DNA of 64,000 bases from Amorphophallus konjac. Lineage: Eukaryota; Streptophyta; Magnoliopsida; Alismatales; Araceae. Location: the NCBI GenBank assembly GCA_022559845.1, contig CM040123.1, positions 320,707,933-320,771,932 of the forward strand, read 5' to 3'. How positions within the stretch are numbered: the stretch's first letter is position 1; each line of letters opens with the position of its first letter. The position numbers and the translations under genes were made by a program. The notes beneath the pieces were generated by a model, which was given only the letters and a program-made list of their open reading frames with translations, did no database searches and was not told the DNA's origin. Below are positions 9,769 through 22,380 of this stretch, piece after piece.

Positions 9769-12700
9769 TGTAGCACCCCTGGAAAATTCTAAAAGAATAA
9801 AATAGATTCTAAATAAATTAAAGCTAGTAAATCTATACATGCTAATGTTGGTCAGGAATTAAATAAAATAAAAATTCGATAAATGGAAAATATCCTAAAC
9901 TAATAACGGGCCTTACACTTAAAAGATATAACAAATGGGCCAAAACAAAATAACGCCCTCCCATAAGGCGCCAATTATAGTAATAACGCCCTTATCATGG
10001 GCGCTAATTAATACCAAGAAAAATTATAAATAAAGCGGCGAAATATAGAAAAGTAAAAGATGACCTTGGTTAAGGCGTTATATAATGAAAACACGCCCTC
10101 GAGTAAGGCACTATTTAGTGAAAAACACACCCTTGCCTCAGACGTCATTTTCCCTGAGAGTTAAATAAGGAAACCATGCAACCCATTAAGGCATGTTCGG
10201 TCGATGCATGGCTAGTGTTAGGGTTTCCCTATGCAAATGAAAGCATGCGGCTGCTATCTAGGAAGGGAGAGGACCATGCATAGTAGGTATAAAACCTTGC
10301 CAAACTTGATCATAAATCCCTTCCGTAACTGAGCATTTGAATCCCCCAGAACCCACACAACCCTATAAACCTACGTCTCCGTCGACCGTGGCAACGTTAC
10401 TGCTGTATCGACTTCCTCCTGCTGCTACCGCGATCATCTTCCCTCTGCTTCCTGTTGCTGCGGACGTGAGGAAGTGGAAGAAACTCTTCTTCCTCCTGTT
10501 GCAGTCGAAGGCTCGTCTCTCTTATCCTTCCTCCTTGCTGACAGCAAGAAGGAGCCAAGGCGTTCTTCTTCCTCTGCTTCCACTCTTCTTCCGGCTGACT
10601 GCAACGGGAAGGACAAGCATCTCCATCCTCTGTTCCTACGCTAGGAAATAGAGTACCGTAACAGCATCAAATCTTAGTCCTGTCCATCGTCCCGATCTTC
10701 CAAAAGGTAGGTTATCTCAAGTTTCGTAGCCCAAACAAAATGAATCATGATTATAATGGATCATGCATGTAGTCTTCGCTGAGTTTGAAGAAGTTCTGGA
10801 AATTTTTGTAAGTAGCGACCCTCATCAGGGCGCTAATTCTTTTTGACGCCCATCAGAACGGTCGTCAATTCCATTTGATTTAATAATTACACATGTTAAA
10901 ATTTTAATATCTATGTAACCAATTATCTGATTTAATGCATGATCATGGCTCTGGAACCCTGCTATTTTTCTTGACCTATCCATGTACTTGTTGTCACAAA
11001 ATTTTATGTTGAAAAATGCCACTGTTCATAATGCAAATCAGAGAAAATGAGAAATGACGACTTGCACCATGTCGTTTCTCTTATAATGAACGCCTCTGTC
11101 AAGGGCGCTAGTTTCATGGAAGGTGACTGCTACCAAGTCACTTTTTGATAAATCCCGAAATTTTGATTCACATATTGACATTAGAAATGGATGCCCCTAC
11201 AGGTCTTCAATTGATTAAATAGCGACCCTTACCAGGGCGCTATATGTTCTTAACGTGACATAAGACCAGACGTCTTTTACATAATACTGGAAATCAATGT
11301 ATAAAAGTATATATTTAGAAATGTATAACTGTTGAATTAGCGACTCTTGCAGAGTCTTCAATTTGTGAAATAACACCCCTGACCAGGGCGCTACTTAATG
11401 AATTAAAGACATTGGCTAAGGCGCCAATTTCCTATCTTCTGATTTTTTTATGATTTTTCCCGTAACCATGGATTTATATTTATATATATGAATATATGGC
11501 ACTATATTCCAATCCATGAGTATAGTCTCACGTTTCTCGGCATTTTACCGATTACCCTTCAACTCTCGGTGACATACAAGCCCTCCATTGGACATTCCGT
11601 TCCTTTGGACCGGCAAGTTAGTCATTGGGACCTCCGTAAGTCTCCTCGTAGCATTGGATTCCCTCAAGGCCGACTGAGCTGGTTGTACTTTAAACACCTT
11701 GTACCTTTGATTGCCACATCATGTGGTAAACCGGCCCTCTCATGGTGCTATTTTTGGTCCATGAGAGAATAAACCTAGCTGGTTGAATGATGATATTCCA
11801 CTAAGTGATGTTTTGGATTGAGTCCCTTATAGATGGGGTCAATCTCTCAGCTTGATTCATGTACCTTGATTGGTGGCAAGTTTAGTCATCCACTCAAGTG
11901 ATCACGGCTACCTAGTTAAGGTACCAGTTCTACCCAGGTTACCGACATGTCATGGTTCTCGTTGGTTTTAACATTGTCCATCTAATGTTCTTCCTTGAAT
12001 TCAGTGGAACATGTCCACGAATCTACCTTGATCTCCTACATGAGTTGTTTTTTGAATTCCATGGCTATCACTAAAGTGGTTGTCTAGATATTACATGTAA
12101 CAATGTCCGCGCATATAGGGCCCGATCTAGTCCAGGGAGGAGCACCCGAAAGTACTTGTGCCCATGGGAGTTATATTGATCGCGGTGTGGCATTGCACCG
12201 AAGTACTTGCCTGAATCTACGATATCTCCACTATCTCTCTCTCTCTCGCGTGCTTGACTTGATTGACTTGACTTGCGTGGCCCGGAATGGGCAAAGTACT
12301 TGCTTGCTAATAGCCATTATCTCATGATATGAAAGACCTTGTTGATGCACTTGGTACTCGTTCAAATACTTGAAGTCTTGAATATTTGAAATCCCCTATC
12401 TTGGATCAACAGTACATGTTATTTCCTCTCGTTATCATGTTCAGTTCCATAGCGTTTCATTTTACATGATTGGCATGCTAGACTTACAATTTCATTGAAA
12501 AAGGTAATTACTTAAATCAATTGCTAGTTCTTGAGATATAATTCCTACTGAGCGTTCGCTCATCAAGTTCCTTTCCCCAACTTTTCAGGTAATACGGATC
12601 CTGACTCGGACTCGGATGGGCGAGAGCAAGAGTGATGAGCGTAGAGTCTGCAAGCGTCATGCTACTCCACCTTATCGTGTCAAGTCATCTTTAGTTCTTG

Positions 12701-12961
12701 GAGTCTTGTCATCGGCACTTCTGTTATTTCAAATTTTGTAACATTTAAAGGCCGTGGGCCTGATTAGACTTGTTAAGTCTTGGAGTTATGTGACTTTGTT
12801 TAATGGATTAGTTTGTTATGAATGGCATCAGTATGTTTTAGAATTCTTGTCTTTTTACGCACTCTTTTATGATGTAGAAATTCTACTCGCTCTGATGGAC
12901 ATGATTGATATAAACTCGTCACGTTATCTCCCCGAGTTCCTTCCGCGCTCGGGGTGTGACA
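9769..12961 (+). repeat. Gypsy-1 3' LTR (3,193 bp)
   Basis: Second copy of the LTR. It carries the same TATA box, hairpin units, conserved segment (11559-11694) and intron-like sites. The word TGAGCG-TT-CGCTCA (12549-12562) is intact here, whereas the 5' LTR copy has one arm changed. It ends GTGTGACA before the TGATT duplication. Confidence 0.92.
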
Positions 12962-12966
12962 TGATT

Positions 12967-13237
12967 TTTCCTGGCCACAATGATCTCACATTGGGGAAGC
13001 AATTCTCGTCAAATGGTCACAAATCTCCATAACCCTATTAATCCCCAAAACATTCTCATTTCTACTATTATTTCAATCCTGGGCTCGTGAGTTATGGGCC
13101 CACCACACTTCTACTACACAGTCCAAATAACCAAGGTAGGCAAAGTTTCGGCACTCGGTTTGCCATCACCTCCAAGACCATTGGTCGAATCTATAAATTA
13201 GCGGGGGTAAACTCCAGCATCTTGTTTCCGAAGCATA
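12967..13237. other. Unclassified segment between Gypsy-1 and Gypsy-2
   Basis: About 271 bases that continue 1660-1943 once Gypsy-1 is removed, and continue into 22381 once Gypsy-2 is removed. The two gypsy elements therefore landed about 276 bases apart in the same older sequence. No coding frame or family was recognised. Confidence 0.6.
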
Positions 13238-14699
13238 GATTCTGTAGCACCCCAAAAATTTGAATACTGAATAAATGAAAATAATCATGATTATTAACCA
13301 TAGAAAATTCTTAGAATTTAAAATTTCGATAAAAGAAGGGCGATATTAACTAAAATAATTATTTAACTTAAATGTTAATAAGGATATAAATAAATAAATG
13401 AGGAATAGAAATTAAATATTCCATTTAAGCTATGAGAAATACCATTCAAGTATTTAGAAGGAATGTCCTTCCAAAATATGTAATTACTGTATAAATATTT
13501 CATAGGATCAAACCCGACTCTAATACCCGAAACAACAAAGGAAAATTAATAAGGTAAATAGAGATACAGGAAACAAGGCTCGTATATAAATATATACAAA
13601 TGTGGAGTTTAGTAAATGAATTAGTTAAAACTTAAATAGGCTAAAACACACTTACATATAAAGGCATCGTGGGCTACTTTAGTTGGACATATAAAATATG
13701 TGAGTTAATATATATATACATATGGGCTTAATTAAACATACAAAGTCTTAGCCACAATATAACTCACGTATACACTTAATGGGCCTAAAACATATATTAA
13801 ATATTTTATTCTTCTATTAATATACTTTTATATATAAAGACCATCAAAATTATCCAACCCAACACCACTGCAGCTTAAACCAAACCTAAAAAAAACATGC
13901 ACACCCATTCGAACCCAAAGCCCACAAACAACCCTCTATACCCAAAACAGCCACGTTAGTGCATTTTTACTGGAAAGCCAACCACTTATACCTAAACCAC
14001 TCTAGCCCAAATAACCCATACAAATACACCCAAGCCACGTGAGCCTGGAAGCCAACCCAACCAACCGCAAATGCACACTCGAACGTTGTTAGGGTTTTAG
14101 CTTTAGGGTTTTACAGAAAAGACGGCAAGTGGCTGTTAAAATAGAAAGGAAATATCGACGCACGGGAAGGTTTTATAACCTTTCCATAACATGCATCCAA
14201 ACCCTCTGAGAACCACTGCGTCCTTATAAAATACCCACCATGTCGAACGTGCATGCATTGGCCGCTGCTGCGGTGGTGAACATGAAGAGCTGAACCTCCT
14301 GTACGTGAAGAACCCCTGAAGGCTCCCTCCTTCCTTCTTCCACGTCTTCGTGCTATACCTGCTGCCTGCGTCCACCCTCCTGCCGTGGCCGAACGTGGGC
14401 ATCTTCATCCTCTTCTTTCTTCCTCCTGCGGTTTACTCTGTTTGAAACAAAGTACCGTAGAAGGATCAATTGTTCATCATCCTGATCTTGTAAAAGGTAG
14501 GTGATCTCTCTCGAGTAAAAATATTTAATAATAAAAAATTGACATGATCATGTTATGGTTGATTTTACGTAGGTTCTCTCTCTGACGGCTAAATCTAACT
14601 AATAAGGTGATATCATAATAGTATGATCATGTTAATTACATAACCCCTAGTTTCCTCTGTCGAGCATGCATCCAGTTCTTCGTTTTCTGAAAGAATGTT

Positions 14700-15030
14700 A
14701 GAAGACGTCCCTGGTTAAGGCACGTTTTATGTGTAAGACGACCCCGTCCACGTCGTCAATTCTTGTTTTGACGCTCGGTGTGCTCAGAATTTTTATAGTA
14801 ATTAACGCCCCTTTCTAGGGCGTTATTTCATTTTGACGCCCATCTAATTGGTCGTCAAATTCCATTTGGAATTGACGACGTTACATATGTCTTATTTTAT
14901 GGAATTAACGTCACTGTTAAGGACGTTAAAAAAAATAAAACGTGACAATAACAAGGGCGTCAATTAACAAATTCTAAAAGAAGTGATATGTGACGGTCGT
15001 CAATTTTATATAGATGGTTTATGAGCTTTT
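14700..15030 (+). repeat. Inverted-repeat units, Gypsy-2 5' LTR
   Basis: The same kind of covarying hairpin unit as in Gypsy-1, at about 14700-14725, 14735-14760, 14800-14828, 14834-14860, 14902-14927 and 14941-14968, with more near 15298-15350 and 15640-15690. Arms alternate between ACGTCC, ACGCCC and ACGACC forms, again often followed by CAATT. The matching region of the 3' LTR (19950-20390) has a different series of units. Confidence 0.65.
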
Positions 15031-15873
15031 TGCATTTATAGTCGTTAATAGGTATAGTAGTATCCTTTGGCCATGAAAATTTATGGGCATACTATTGGGA
15101 TAGAGACCAAGATAATAGAAGTGGTTGCACCGTTTTTCATGTCCCCTATCGCAAGATCCCCCGTCTCTCATCGAAAAATTATTTTGAACATATGGTTAGG
15201 TAGAGTTTTTCAAGCCGGTCATTTTGGTATATTATAAGCTAGATTCTGACATCGTTAAGTATAGAAACGGGAGGTTTAAAAATGTAAATTTTTGAAATAA
15301 CGACCCAAAACAAGTCGTTACAAAAAAAAAAGTGACGCCTATAGTATCAGACGTCAGATGACATATATGAATGTTTATATATATATATAAGTATATATAT
15401 ATATATATCTTGTACGTGTATCTTTGAAAATTCATATTAATTAGAATATGTAATAGAAAATTATGAAATAAATATATTTGGAATCCTGATATTTTTCTCC
15501 TAATTATCATATATTCTATTTCCTTAAATTTTTTTAAATAAATCAATGTGCCTTTTTATGTATGTTTTTGAATTTATTCAATTAAATAGATAAAAATATA
15601 AATTCTTGCTAAATAAATTGAGTTAAAAATCATGAAAATTAACGTTCCCCAAGAGGATGTTAATTAATAAATAACGGCACTCACGGGTGTTAAATAATAG
15701 AAGTTTTCTTTAATTGTAGTTAATTATAGAATAGGATGAACATGAATTCTATGGTTAACATATACTTGTTCTCACCGTTTTCTTCCGCTTTTGACCCATA
15801 CCTCGAGTCTTTTGGCACTCTATTCTCACGTCCGTGCATGGAGTCCCTGTTTCATGATCGGTTCGCATATACA

Positions 15874-16008
15874 CCTCAACTCTTGGTGACATACGAGCCC
15901 TCCGTTGGACATTCCGTTCCTTCGGACTGGCAAGTTAGTCATTGGGACCTCCGTAAGTCTCCGCTAGCCTTGGATTCCCTCAAGGCAGCCGAGCTGGTTG
16001 TACCTTAA
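15874..16008 (+). promoter_or_regulatory. Conserved leader segment with GATTCCC hairpin (Gypsy-2 5' LTR)
   Basis: Homologue of 3745-3880, with stem GCCTTG (15967-15972), loop GATTCCCT and stem CAAGGC (15981-15986). The 3' LTR copy is 21220-21354. It is far better conserved between Gypsy-1 and Gypsy-2 than the surrounding LTR, which suggests constraint. Confidence 0.55.
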
Positions 16009-16279
16009 AAATCCTGGATCTGATCCATGTTACTTTGATTTTTCGTTAGTCTTGACACTATACTCCTTTGGAATCTTCTCGTCATCAATTCGAGAACATA
16101 ACCCTTTGACTCTGTATTTGGCCATATCTGATTCTGAAATATTAAAGGGCTCTGGGTGCGCGACTTTTCAGTGCCAGGTAGGACGGAAGTCCAATTCTGT
16201 AAACCATGGTAAAATTCTGGGTGTGGCATTGCACCAACGTCTGTATATCTGTTCTGATCTGTTATCTGTTAAATCTGTT

Positions 16280-16360
16280 ATTTTGGAAATTCTGATATTC
16301 TGTTATTCTGTTATTCTGATATTCTGTTATTTGTTATTCTGTTATTCTGTTAAATTCAGT
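16280..16360 (+). repeat. TTCTGTTA-type microsatellite
   Basis: Tandem copies of an 8-base word close to ATTCTGTT in the Gypsy-2 5' LTR. The 3' LTR (about 21625-21710) has one more copy, a length change since insertion. Confidence 0.75.
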
Positions 16361-16890
16361 TATTCCGCTAGACTGATTAATCTGCTTATTATTATTATTG
16401 AACTCTGTTATATTCTGGCCAATTCTGAAGTTATGTTCATCCGCGCATCTGTCCTTGTTATATTCTGATAACTTGTCCTTGACTCTGTATGGGAATTCGT
16501 CCCTATATCTCTTGATCTCGTATCTGCCTTTGACTTTAGTATTCATCTTTCTTGATAGTTGATCATCACGATTTTCTAGTTACATGCATTGCATCATCAT
16601 GAACATGTTAATTGGTTAATCACTTATATTCTGCTTGATGAGAGATGTAATTCCTACTGAGCGTTTCGCTCACCAGCCTATCTTTAACATTTTTCAGGTA
16701 AAGACATTGAAGATAGTCCATCAGATGGGGAAGGGCAAGAGTGATGAGCGTTATGGAGAATCGTGTCGGTGTCTTTTATCATTCTTGAGTCTTGTCCGGT
16801 TATCGAGTCTGTTCCATCAGAATGTAATAATGAGTTCTTTTCTTTACTTATGTAAGTTGAGTCAAATATGTAATTTGAATATTGGTTATC

Positions 16891-16896
16891 AATAAA
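16891..16896 (+). terminator. Candidate polyadenylation signal in Gypsy-2 LTR
   Basis: AATAAA followed by GT-rich sequence (GATTGTCTTTGG), about 125 bases before the LTR end. It is also present in the 3' LTR at 22246-22251, where it would serve for transcript ends. Confidence 0.5.
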
Positions 16897-17025
16897 GATT
16901 GTCTTTGGCCCACTTGTGTCCAGTTTATTTTATGTCGAATGTATGCTCTGATTATTCACGACTGTAATACTGCCACGTTCCGAACAACACGTTCCGCTGC
17001 TATCGGTTCGGGGCGTGACAATTTG

Positions 17026-17038
17026 TGGTATCAGAGCC
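17026..17038 (+). other. Gypsy-2 primer-binding site
   Basis: TGGTATCAGAGCC, 5 bases after the LTR, complementary to initiator tRNA-Met and identical to the Gypsy-1 site. Confidence 0.92.
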
Positions 17039-17262
17039 TAGGTATATTAAATCCTAGGTCTTGACTATAGGTTGCCATAAGTTCTTGGTTCAATCCCATT
17101 ATTACCCGGTGAGATTGGGTAGAACCTTGGGTTAAGAGCTAAAAAGGAAATTAAAATACTAATAAGATTAGCTTATGAAAATATCTTAGTAAAAATTTCA
17201 TGAGAATTACTTGATATTCTTACATGAGATTGTTTATGCCTTGTAGAACTAGATAGATAACA

Positions 17263-18174
17263 ATGGCCGCCGAGCGTGCCCAATGGCGTGAGATGCAAAG
17301 AACAGTTCAAGGATTGACTCAGGCTCTTCAACGGGTAGCTGAGGGTGGAGCCAATCGTGGAGCTGGAGAGTTGCATCGTGAGTTCCAAAGCCTCAATCCC
17401 CCTAGATTTAGTGGAACTCCTGATCCTGATGTGGCGGAAGATTGGACTAAGGAGATGGAGAGAATATTTCGAGTAATGCAATGCTCGGATGAAGATAAGA
17501 TTCTTTTAGCAACATTTCAACTAGAGAAGGATGCAAGGGCTTGGTGAGAGTCCGTGGAGGCGACCTTGCCAAATGATCAAATGGCATGGGTAGAGTTCTT
17601 AGAACACTTCAACGAGAAGTATTTCTCGGAGAGAGTTCGGGAGAGAAAGGCAAGAGAGTTTGCTTCACTTAAACAAAGAAGCATGTCTGTGGCAGAATAT
17701 GAGGCTCAGTTCTCGAGGTTATCACGGTATGCACCTCATTTAATCATGACGGAGAAGATGAAAGCTAGGAGATTCTTGAATGGGTTAAGATTGCAATATA
17801 TACCCCAATTAGCACCGCTGGATATTCAATCATATGCCGAGATGGTTAAGAGAGCTCAGCTATTGGAAGACGCTACGAAATTATCTGACAAAGTTAGGGC
17901 AAAAATGGAAAAGAGGAAGGTAGATAATGGCAACAAAAGGCCCAATGATGGGAATGGAGTTTCGAATGGTAAGAAGCCTAAAGAAGCGAAGTGCAAGCAT
18001 TGTGGCAATGAAGGTCATCAATCCGAGAAATGTCGCTGGAAGAATGGAACTTGCTTTCGCTGTGGAAGCCAGGAACATAGGGTAGCTGATTGCCCCCTTC
18101 CTAAGGATCAACTTCAGCAAGCAAAGGATAGCAATAAGGAACGGCGTCAGGGACAATTACAAGCAATAAGATAA
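17263..18174 (+). pseudogene. Gypsy-2 gag, one internal stop, no pol
   Basis: Gag of the Tekay type: MAAERAQWREMQ start, capsid core, then two CCHC knuckles (residues about 244-257, CKHCGNEGHQSEKC; 264-277, CFRCGSQEHRVADC). It is colinear with the Gypsy-1 Gag. A TGA at 17545-17547 replaces a Trp-type codon in the capsid core. The frame ends TAA at 18172; a few further codons similar to the Gypsy-1 Gag end follow to about 18215. Then only about 130 noncoding bases remain before the polypurine tract, where Gypsy-1 has over 3 kb of pol. Apart from the stop the frame is clean, suggesting Gag was kept functional after pol was lost. Confidence 0.9.
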
Positions 18175-18352
18175 ATCGAACCTGCTGACAATGAAGTGAC
18201 TAGAGGTACCCCTTAACTTTGGCCTAGTTCCCTTGGGTTGTTTTATTAGCATGCCTAGTTGATTTTGTCTTATGAATGGAAACTAGAACTAGATCCCCCA
18301 CTGATATAGATCGAAAATGAATACCGTTTAATTTAGGGACCAAATTCTTTTA

Positions 18353-18364
18353 AGTGGGGGAGGG
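18353..18364 (+). other. Gypsy-2 polypurine tract
   Basis: AGTGGGGGAGGG directly before the 3' LTR, identical to that of Gypsy-1. Confidence 0.88.
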
Positions 18365-21300
18365 TGTAGCATCCCAAAAATTTGAATACTGAATAAATGA
18401 AAATAATCATGATTATTAACCATAGAAAATTCTTAGAATTTAAAATTTCGATAAAAGAAGGGCGATATTAACTAAAATAATTATTTAACTTGAATGTTAA
18501 TAAGGATATAAATAAATAAATGAGGAATAGAAATTAAATATTCCATTTCAGCTATGAGAAATACCATTCAAGTATTCAGAAGGAATGTCCTTCCAAAATA
18601 TGTAATTACTGTATAAATATTTCATAGGATCAAACCCGACTCTAATACCCGAAATAACAAAGAAAAATTAATAAGGTAAATAGAGATACAGGAAACAAGG
18701 CTCGTATATAAATATATACAAATGTAGAGTTTAGTAAATGAATTAGTTAAAACTTAAATAGGCTAAAACACACTTACATATAAAGGCATCGTGGGTTACT
18801 TTAGTTGGACATATAAAATATGTGAGTTAATATATATATATATACATATGGTCTTAATTAAACATACAAAGTCTTAGCCACAATATAACTCATGTATACA
18901 CTTAATGGGCCTAAAACATATATTAAATATTTTATTCTTCTATTAATATAATTTTATATATAAAGACTATCAAAATTATTCAACCCAACACCACTGCAGC
19001 TTAAACATATATCTAAAAAAAAAAAAGAGATACAAAGCCTTAGCCCACATATTAAACCCATTCGTATGGAGAAACCATTAATTATTAGTCCACGTGATAA
19101 CTCACGTTTGAGTGGCCCAAAACATTACGTAAGTAAATAAGGCTTAGGCACATGCACGTTATGTGGACCTTAAACTCCAAACTATAGAAGCACAAAAAAA
19201 AAGAAAGAAAACCCTCGACCAACCCAACCCATTCTCCTTGGGCCTTTTCCTCCATCGAATAACCCCACAGCGTGCCAACCCATATACTCGAACGCTTGCA
19301 TGAGTTCCAAACTTCTAGGGTTTTTAAGAAAACTAAAACGGTAGGCGGCGGATGAAATAGCAGGGTGATCAATGCAGGGAGTAACACTCAGAGGAGACTT
19401 TAGAACCTTACCTTCGATAGTCTTCAAACCCACTAGAATCCCAAACCCTCTATAAGTAAACCCCCCCAACGAACGTGCAGCACTTGTTGCTGCATTCGAA
19501 GGAGGACCCGATCATGCTGTGGTTGTGAACATGAAGAGCTGAACCTCCTGTACGTGAAGAACCCCTGAAGGCTCCCTCCTTCCTTCTTCCATGTCTTCGT
19601 GCTATACCTGCTGCCTGCGTCCACCCTCCTGCCGTGGCCGAACGTGGGCATCTTCATCCTCTTCTTTCTTCCTCCCGCGGTTTACTCTGTTTGAAACAAA
19701 GTACCGTAGAAGCATCAATTGTTCATCATCTTGATCTTGTAAAAGGTAGGTGATCTCTCTCGAGAAAAAATATTTAATAATAAAAAATTGACATAATCAT
19801 GTTATGGTTGATTTTACATAGGTTCTCTCTCTGACGGCTAAATCTAACTAATAAGGTGATATCATAATAGCATGATCATGTTAATTACATAACCCCTAGT
19901 TTCCTCTGTCGAGCATGCATCCAGTTCTTCGTTTTCTGAAAGAATGTTAGAAGACGTCCCTGGTTAAGGCACGTTTTATGTGTAAGACGACCCCGTCCAC
20001 GTCGTCAATTCTTGTTTTGACGCCCTCACCATGGTCGTCAATTCTGTAAAAATTGTTAAAATTCCTGCATTTGAAATTTAATATTTTAGAATGTGTTAAT
20101 CTAAATTATTAAGTGATCATACGTATAAAATCCTGTTAATTTTATCATCCTGAACATAGAATTATTTTCTGAAATATTATCATTCTTTTGAATCTGGGAA
20201 ATATTGAATTAACGACCTGATAAAGGTTGTCTATTAGAAAAGTAACGCCCTGAATCAGGGCTCGAATTTTAAAGTAACGCCCCTGTCGCAGACGCAATTT
20301 TCTGAAAATTCCTGAAATAAAATAGACTAAATAAACGGACGCCTTCTAATTAAGTCGTCAATTTCATATGTGTTAATTATGAGACATTAGTATTAATAAT
20401 TTCTTCATTACTATAGAAGTATCCTTTGGCCATGAAAATTTACTGGCATACTATTGGGGTAGAGACGGAGATACTGAAAGTAGTTGCACCGTTTTTCGTG
20501 CCCCTATTGTAAGATCCCCCGTCTCTCATCGAAAAATTATTTTGACCACATGGTTATGTAGAGTTTTTCGAGCCGATCATTTCGGTATATTATAAGCCAG
20601 ATTCTGACATTATTTAGTATATAAACAATAGGTACGAAAAAAATCATTTTTTAAAAATAACGACCCAAACATGGTCGTTTCTTCAAAATCTGACGCCCAA
20701 ACTCCTAGGCGTCAGATTACCATATAAATATATATATTTATATATTTATATATATCATGTATATTTATCTTTGAAAATCAATATTTATTAAAATATATAC
20801 CAGAAAATTATGGAAAAAAATATATTTGGAATCCTTGTATTTTTCTCCTAATTATCATATATTATATTTTTTTAATTATTTTAAATAAATCAATGTGCCT
20901 TTTAATGTATGTTTTTGACTTTATTCAATTAAATAGATATAAATATAAATTCTTGTTAAATAAATTGAGTTAAAATCATGAAAATTAACGTTCCTCAAGA
21001 AGATGCTAATTAATAAATAACGGCACTCACGGGTGTTAAATAATAGAAGTTTTCTTTAATTGTAGTTAATTATAGAATAGGATGGACATGAATTCTATGA
21101 TTAACATATACTTGTTCTCACCGTTTTCTTCCGCTTTTGACCCATACCTCGAGTCTTTTGGCACTCTCATCTCACGTCCGTGCATGGAGTCCCTGTTTCA
21201 TGATCGGTTCGCATATACACCTCAACTCTTGGTGACATACGAGCCCTCCGTTGGACATTCCGTTCCTTCGGACTGGCAAGTTAGTCATTGGGACCTCCGT

Positions 21301-22375
21301 AAGTCTCCGCTAGCCTTGGATTCCCTCAAGGCAGTCGAGCTGGTTGTACCTTAAAAACCCTAGATCTGATCCATGTTACTTTGATTTTTCCGTTAGTCTT
21401 GACACTATACTCCTTTGGAATCTTCTCGTCATCAATTCGAGAACATAACCCTTTGACTCTGTATTTGGCCATATCTGATTCTGAAATATTAAAGGGCTCT
21501 GGGTGCGCGACTTTTCAGTGCTAGGAAGGACGGAAGTCCAATTCTGTAAACCATGGTAAAATTCTGGGTGTGGCATTGCACCAACGTCTGTATATCTGTT
21601 CTGATCTGTTATCTGTTAAATCTGTTATTTTGGAAATTCTGATATTCTGTTATTCTGTTATTCTGTTATTCTGATATTCTGTTATTTGTTATTCTCTTAT
21701 TCTGTTAAATTCAGTTATTCCGCTAGACTGATTAATCTGCTTATTATTATTATTGAACTCTGTTATATTCTGGCCAATTCTGAAGTTATGTTCATCCGCG
21801 CATCTGTCCTTGTTATATTCTGATAACTTGTCCTTGACTCTATATGGGAATTCGTCCCTATATCTCTTAATCTCGTATCTGCCTTTGACTTTAGTATTCA
21901 TCTTTCTTGATAGTTGATCATCACGATTTTCTAGTTACATGCATTGCATCATCATGAACATGTTAATTGGTTAATCACTTATATTCTGCTTGATGAGAGA
22001 TGTAATTCCTACTGAGCGTTTCGCTCACCAGCCTATCTTTAACATTTTTCAGGTAAAGACATTGAAGATAGTCCATCAGATGGGGAAGGGCAAGAGTGAT
22101 GAGCGTTATGGAGAATCGTGTCGGTGTCTTTTATCATTCTTGAGTCTTGTCCGGTTATCGAGTCTGTTCCATCAGAATGTAATAATGAGTTCTTTTCTTT
22201 ACTTATGTAAGTTGAGTCAAATATGTAATTTGAATATTGGTTATCAATAAAGATTGTCTTTGGCCCACTTGTGTCCAGTTTATTTTATGTCGAATGTATG
22301 CTCTGATTATTCACGACTGTAATACCGCCACGTTCCGAACAACACGTTCCGCTGCTATCGGTTCGGGGCGTGACA
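18365..22375 (+). repeat. Gypsy-2 3' LTR (4,011 bp)
   Basis: Differs from the 5' LTR mainly in two blocks: 19007-19513 (against 13881-14265), which includes a different TATA-like site (CTCTATAAGTAAAC near 19447), and 20024-20416 (against 14774-15056), which holds a different set of hairpin units. The block sizes account for nearly all of the 233-bp length difference. The conserved segment lies at 21220-21354 and AATAAA at 22246. Confidence 0.88.
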
Positions 22376-22380
22376 GATTC

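Larger units (their letters stand above)
1944..12961 (+). mobile_element. Gypsy-1: full-length Tekay-type chromovirus
   Basis: A complete Ty3/gypsy element of 11,018 bp. It begins TGTAGCACCCC and ends GTGTGACA, and is flanked by the 5-bp target-site duplication TGATT (1939-1943 and 12962-12966). Inside lie two LTRs of about 3.2 kb, an initiator-Met primer site, one gag-pol frame and a polypurine tract. Long LTRs, the Gag start MAAERAQWREMQ and the C-terminal chromodomain-like tail place it in the Tekay/Del group. The LTRs differ by few scattered changes by eye, so insertion was fairly recent, yet the polyprotein has five stops. It could serve only as an RNA template with enzymes supplied elsewhere. 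Confidence 0.93.
13243..17020 (+). repeat. Gypsy-2 5' LTR (3,778 bp)
   Basis: Starts TGTAGCACCCC and ends GGGCGTGACA. It is nearly identical to the 3' LTR over most of its length but carries unrelated sequence at 13881-14265 and a rearranged hairpin block at 14774-15056. It contains TATAAAA at 14225, a TTCTGTTA-type microsatellite near 16280-16360, the palindrome TGAGCG-TTT-CGCTCA (16658-16672) and AATAAA at 16891. Confidence 0.9.
13243..22375 (+). mobile_element. Gypsy-2: gag-only Tekay-type element
   Basis: A 9,133-bp element flanked by the duplication GATTC (13238-13242 and 22376-22380). LTRs of 3,778 and 4,011 bp surround only 1,344 internal bases, which hold a primer site, gag and a polypurine tract. 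Protease, reverse transcriptase, RNase H and integrase are absent. Gag resembles that of Gypsy-1 throughout, and both the primer site and the sequence before the 3' LTR match Gypsy-1. An intact duplication shows it inserted in this or a similar form, so it is a non-autonomous derivative moved by a Tekay partner rather than a later deletion of the locus. Confidence 0.9.
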
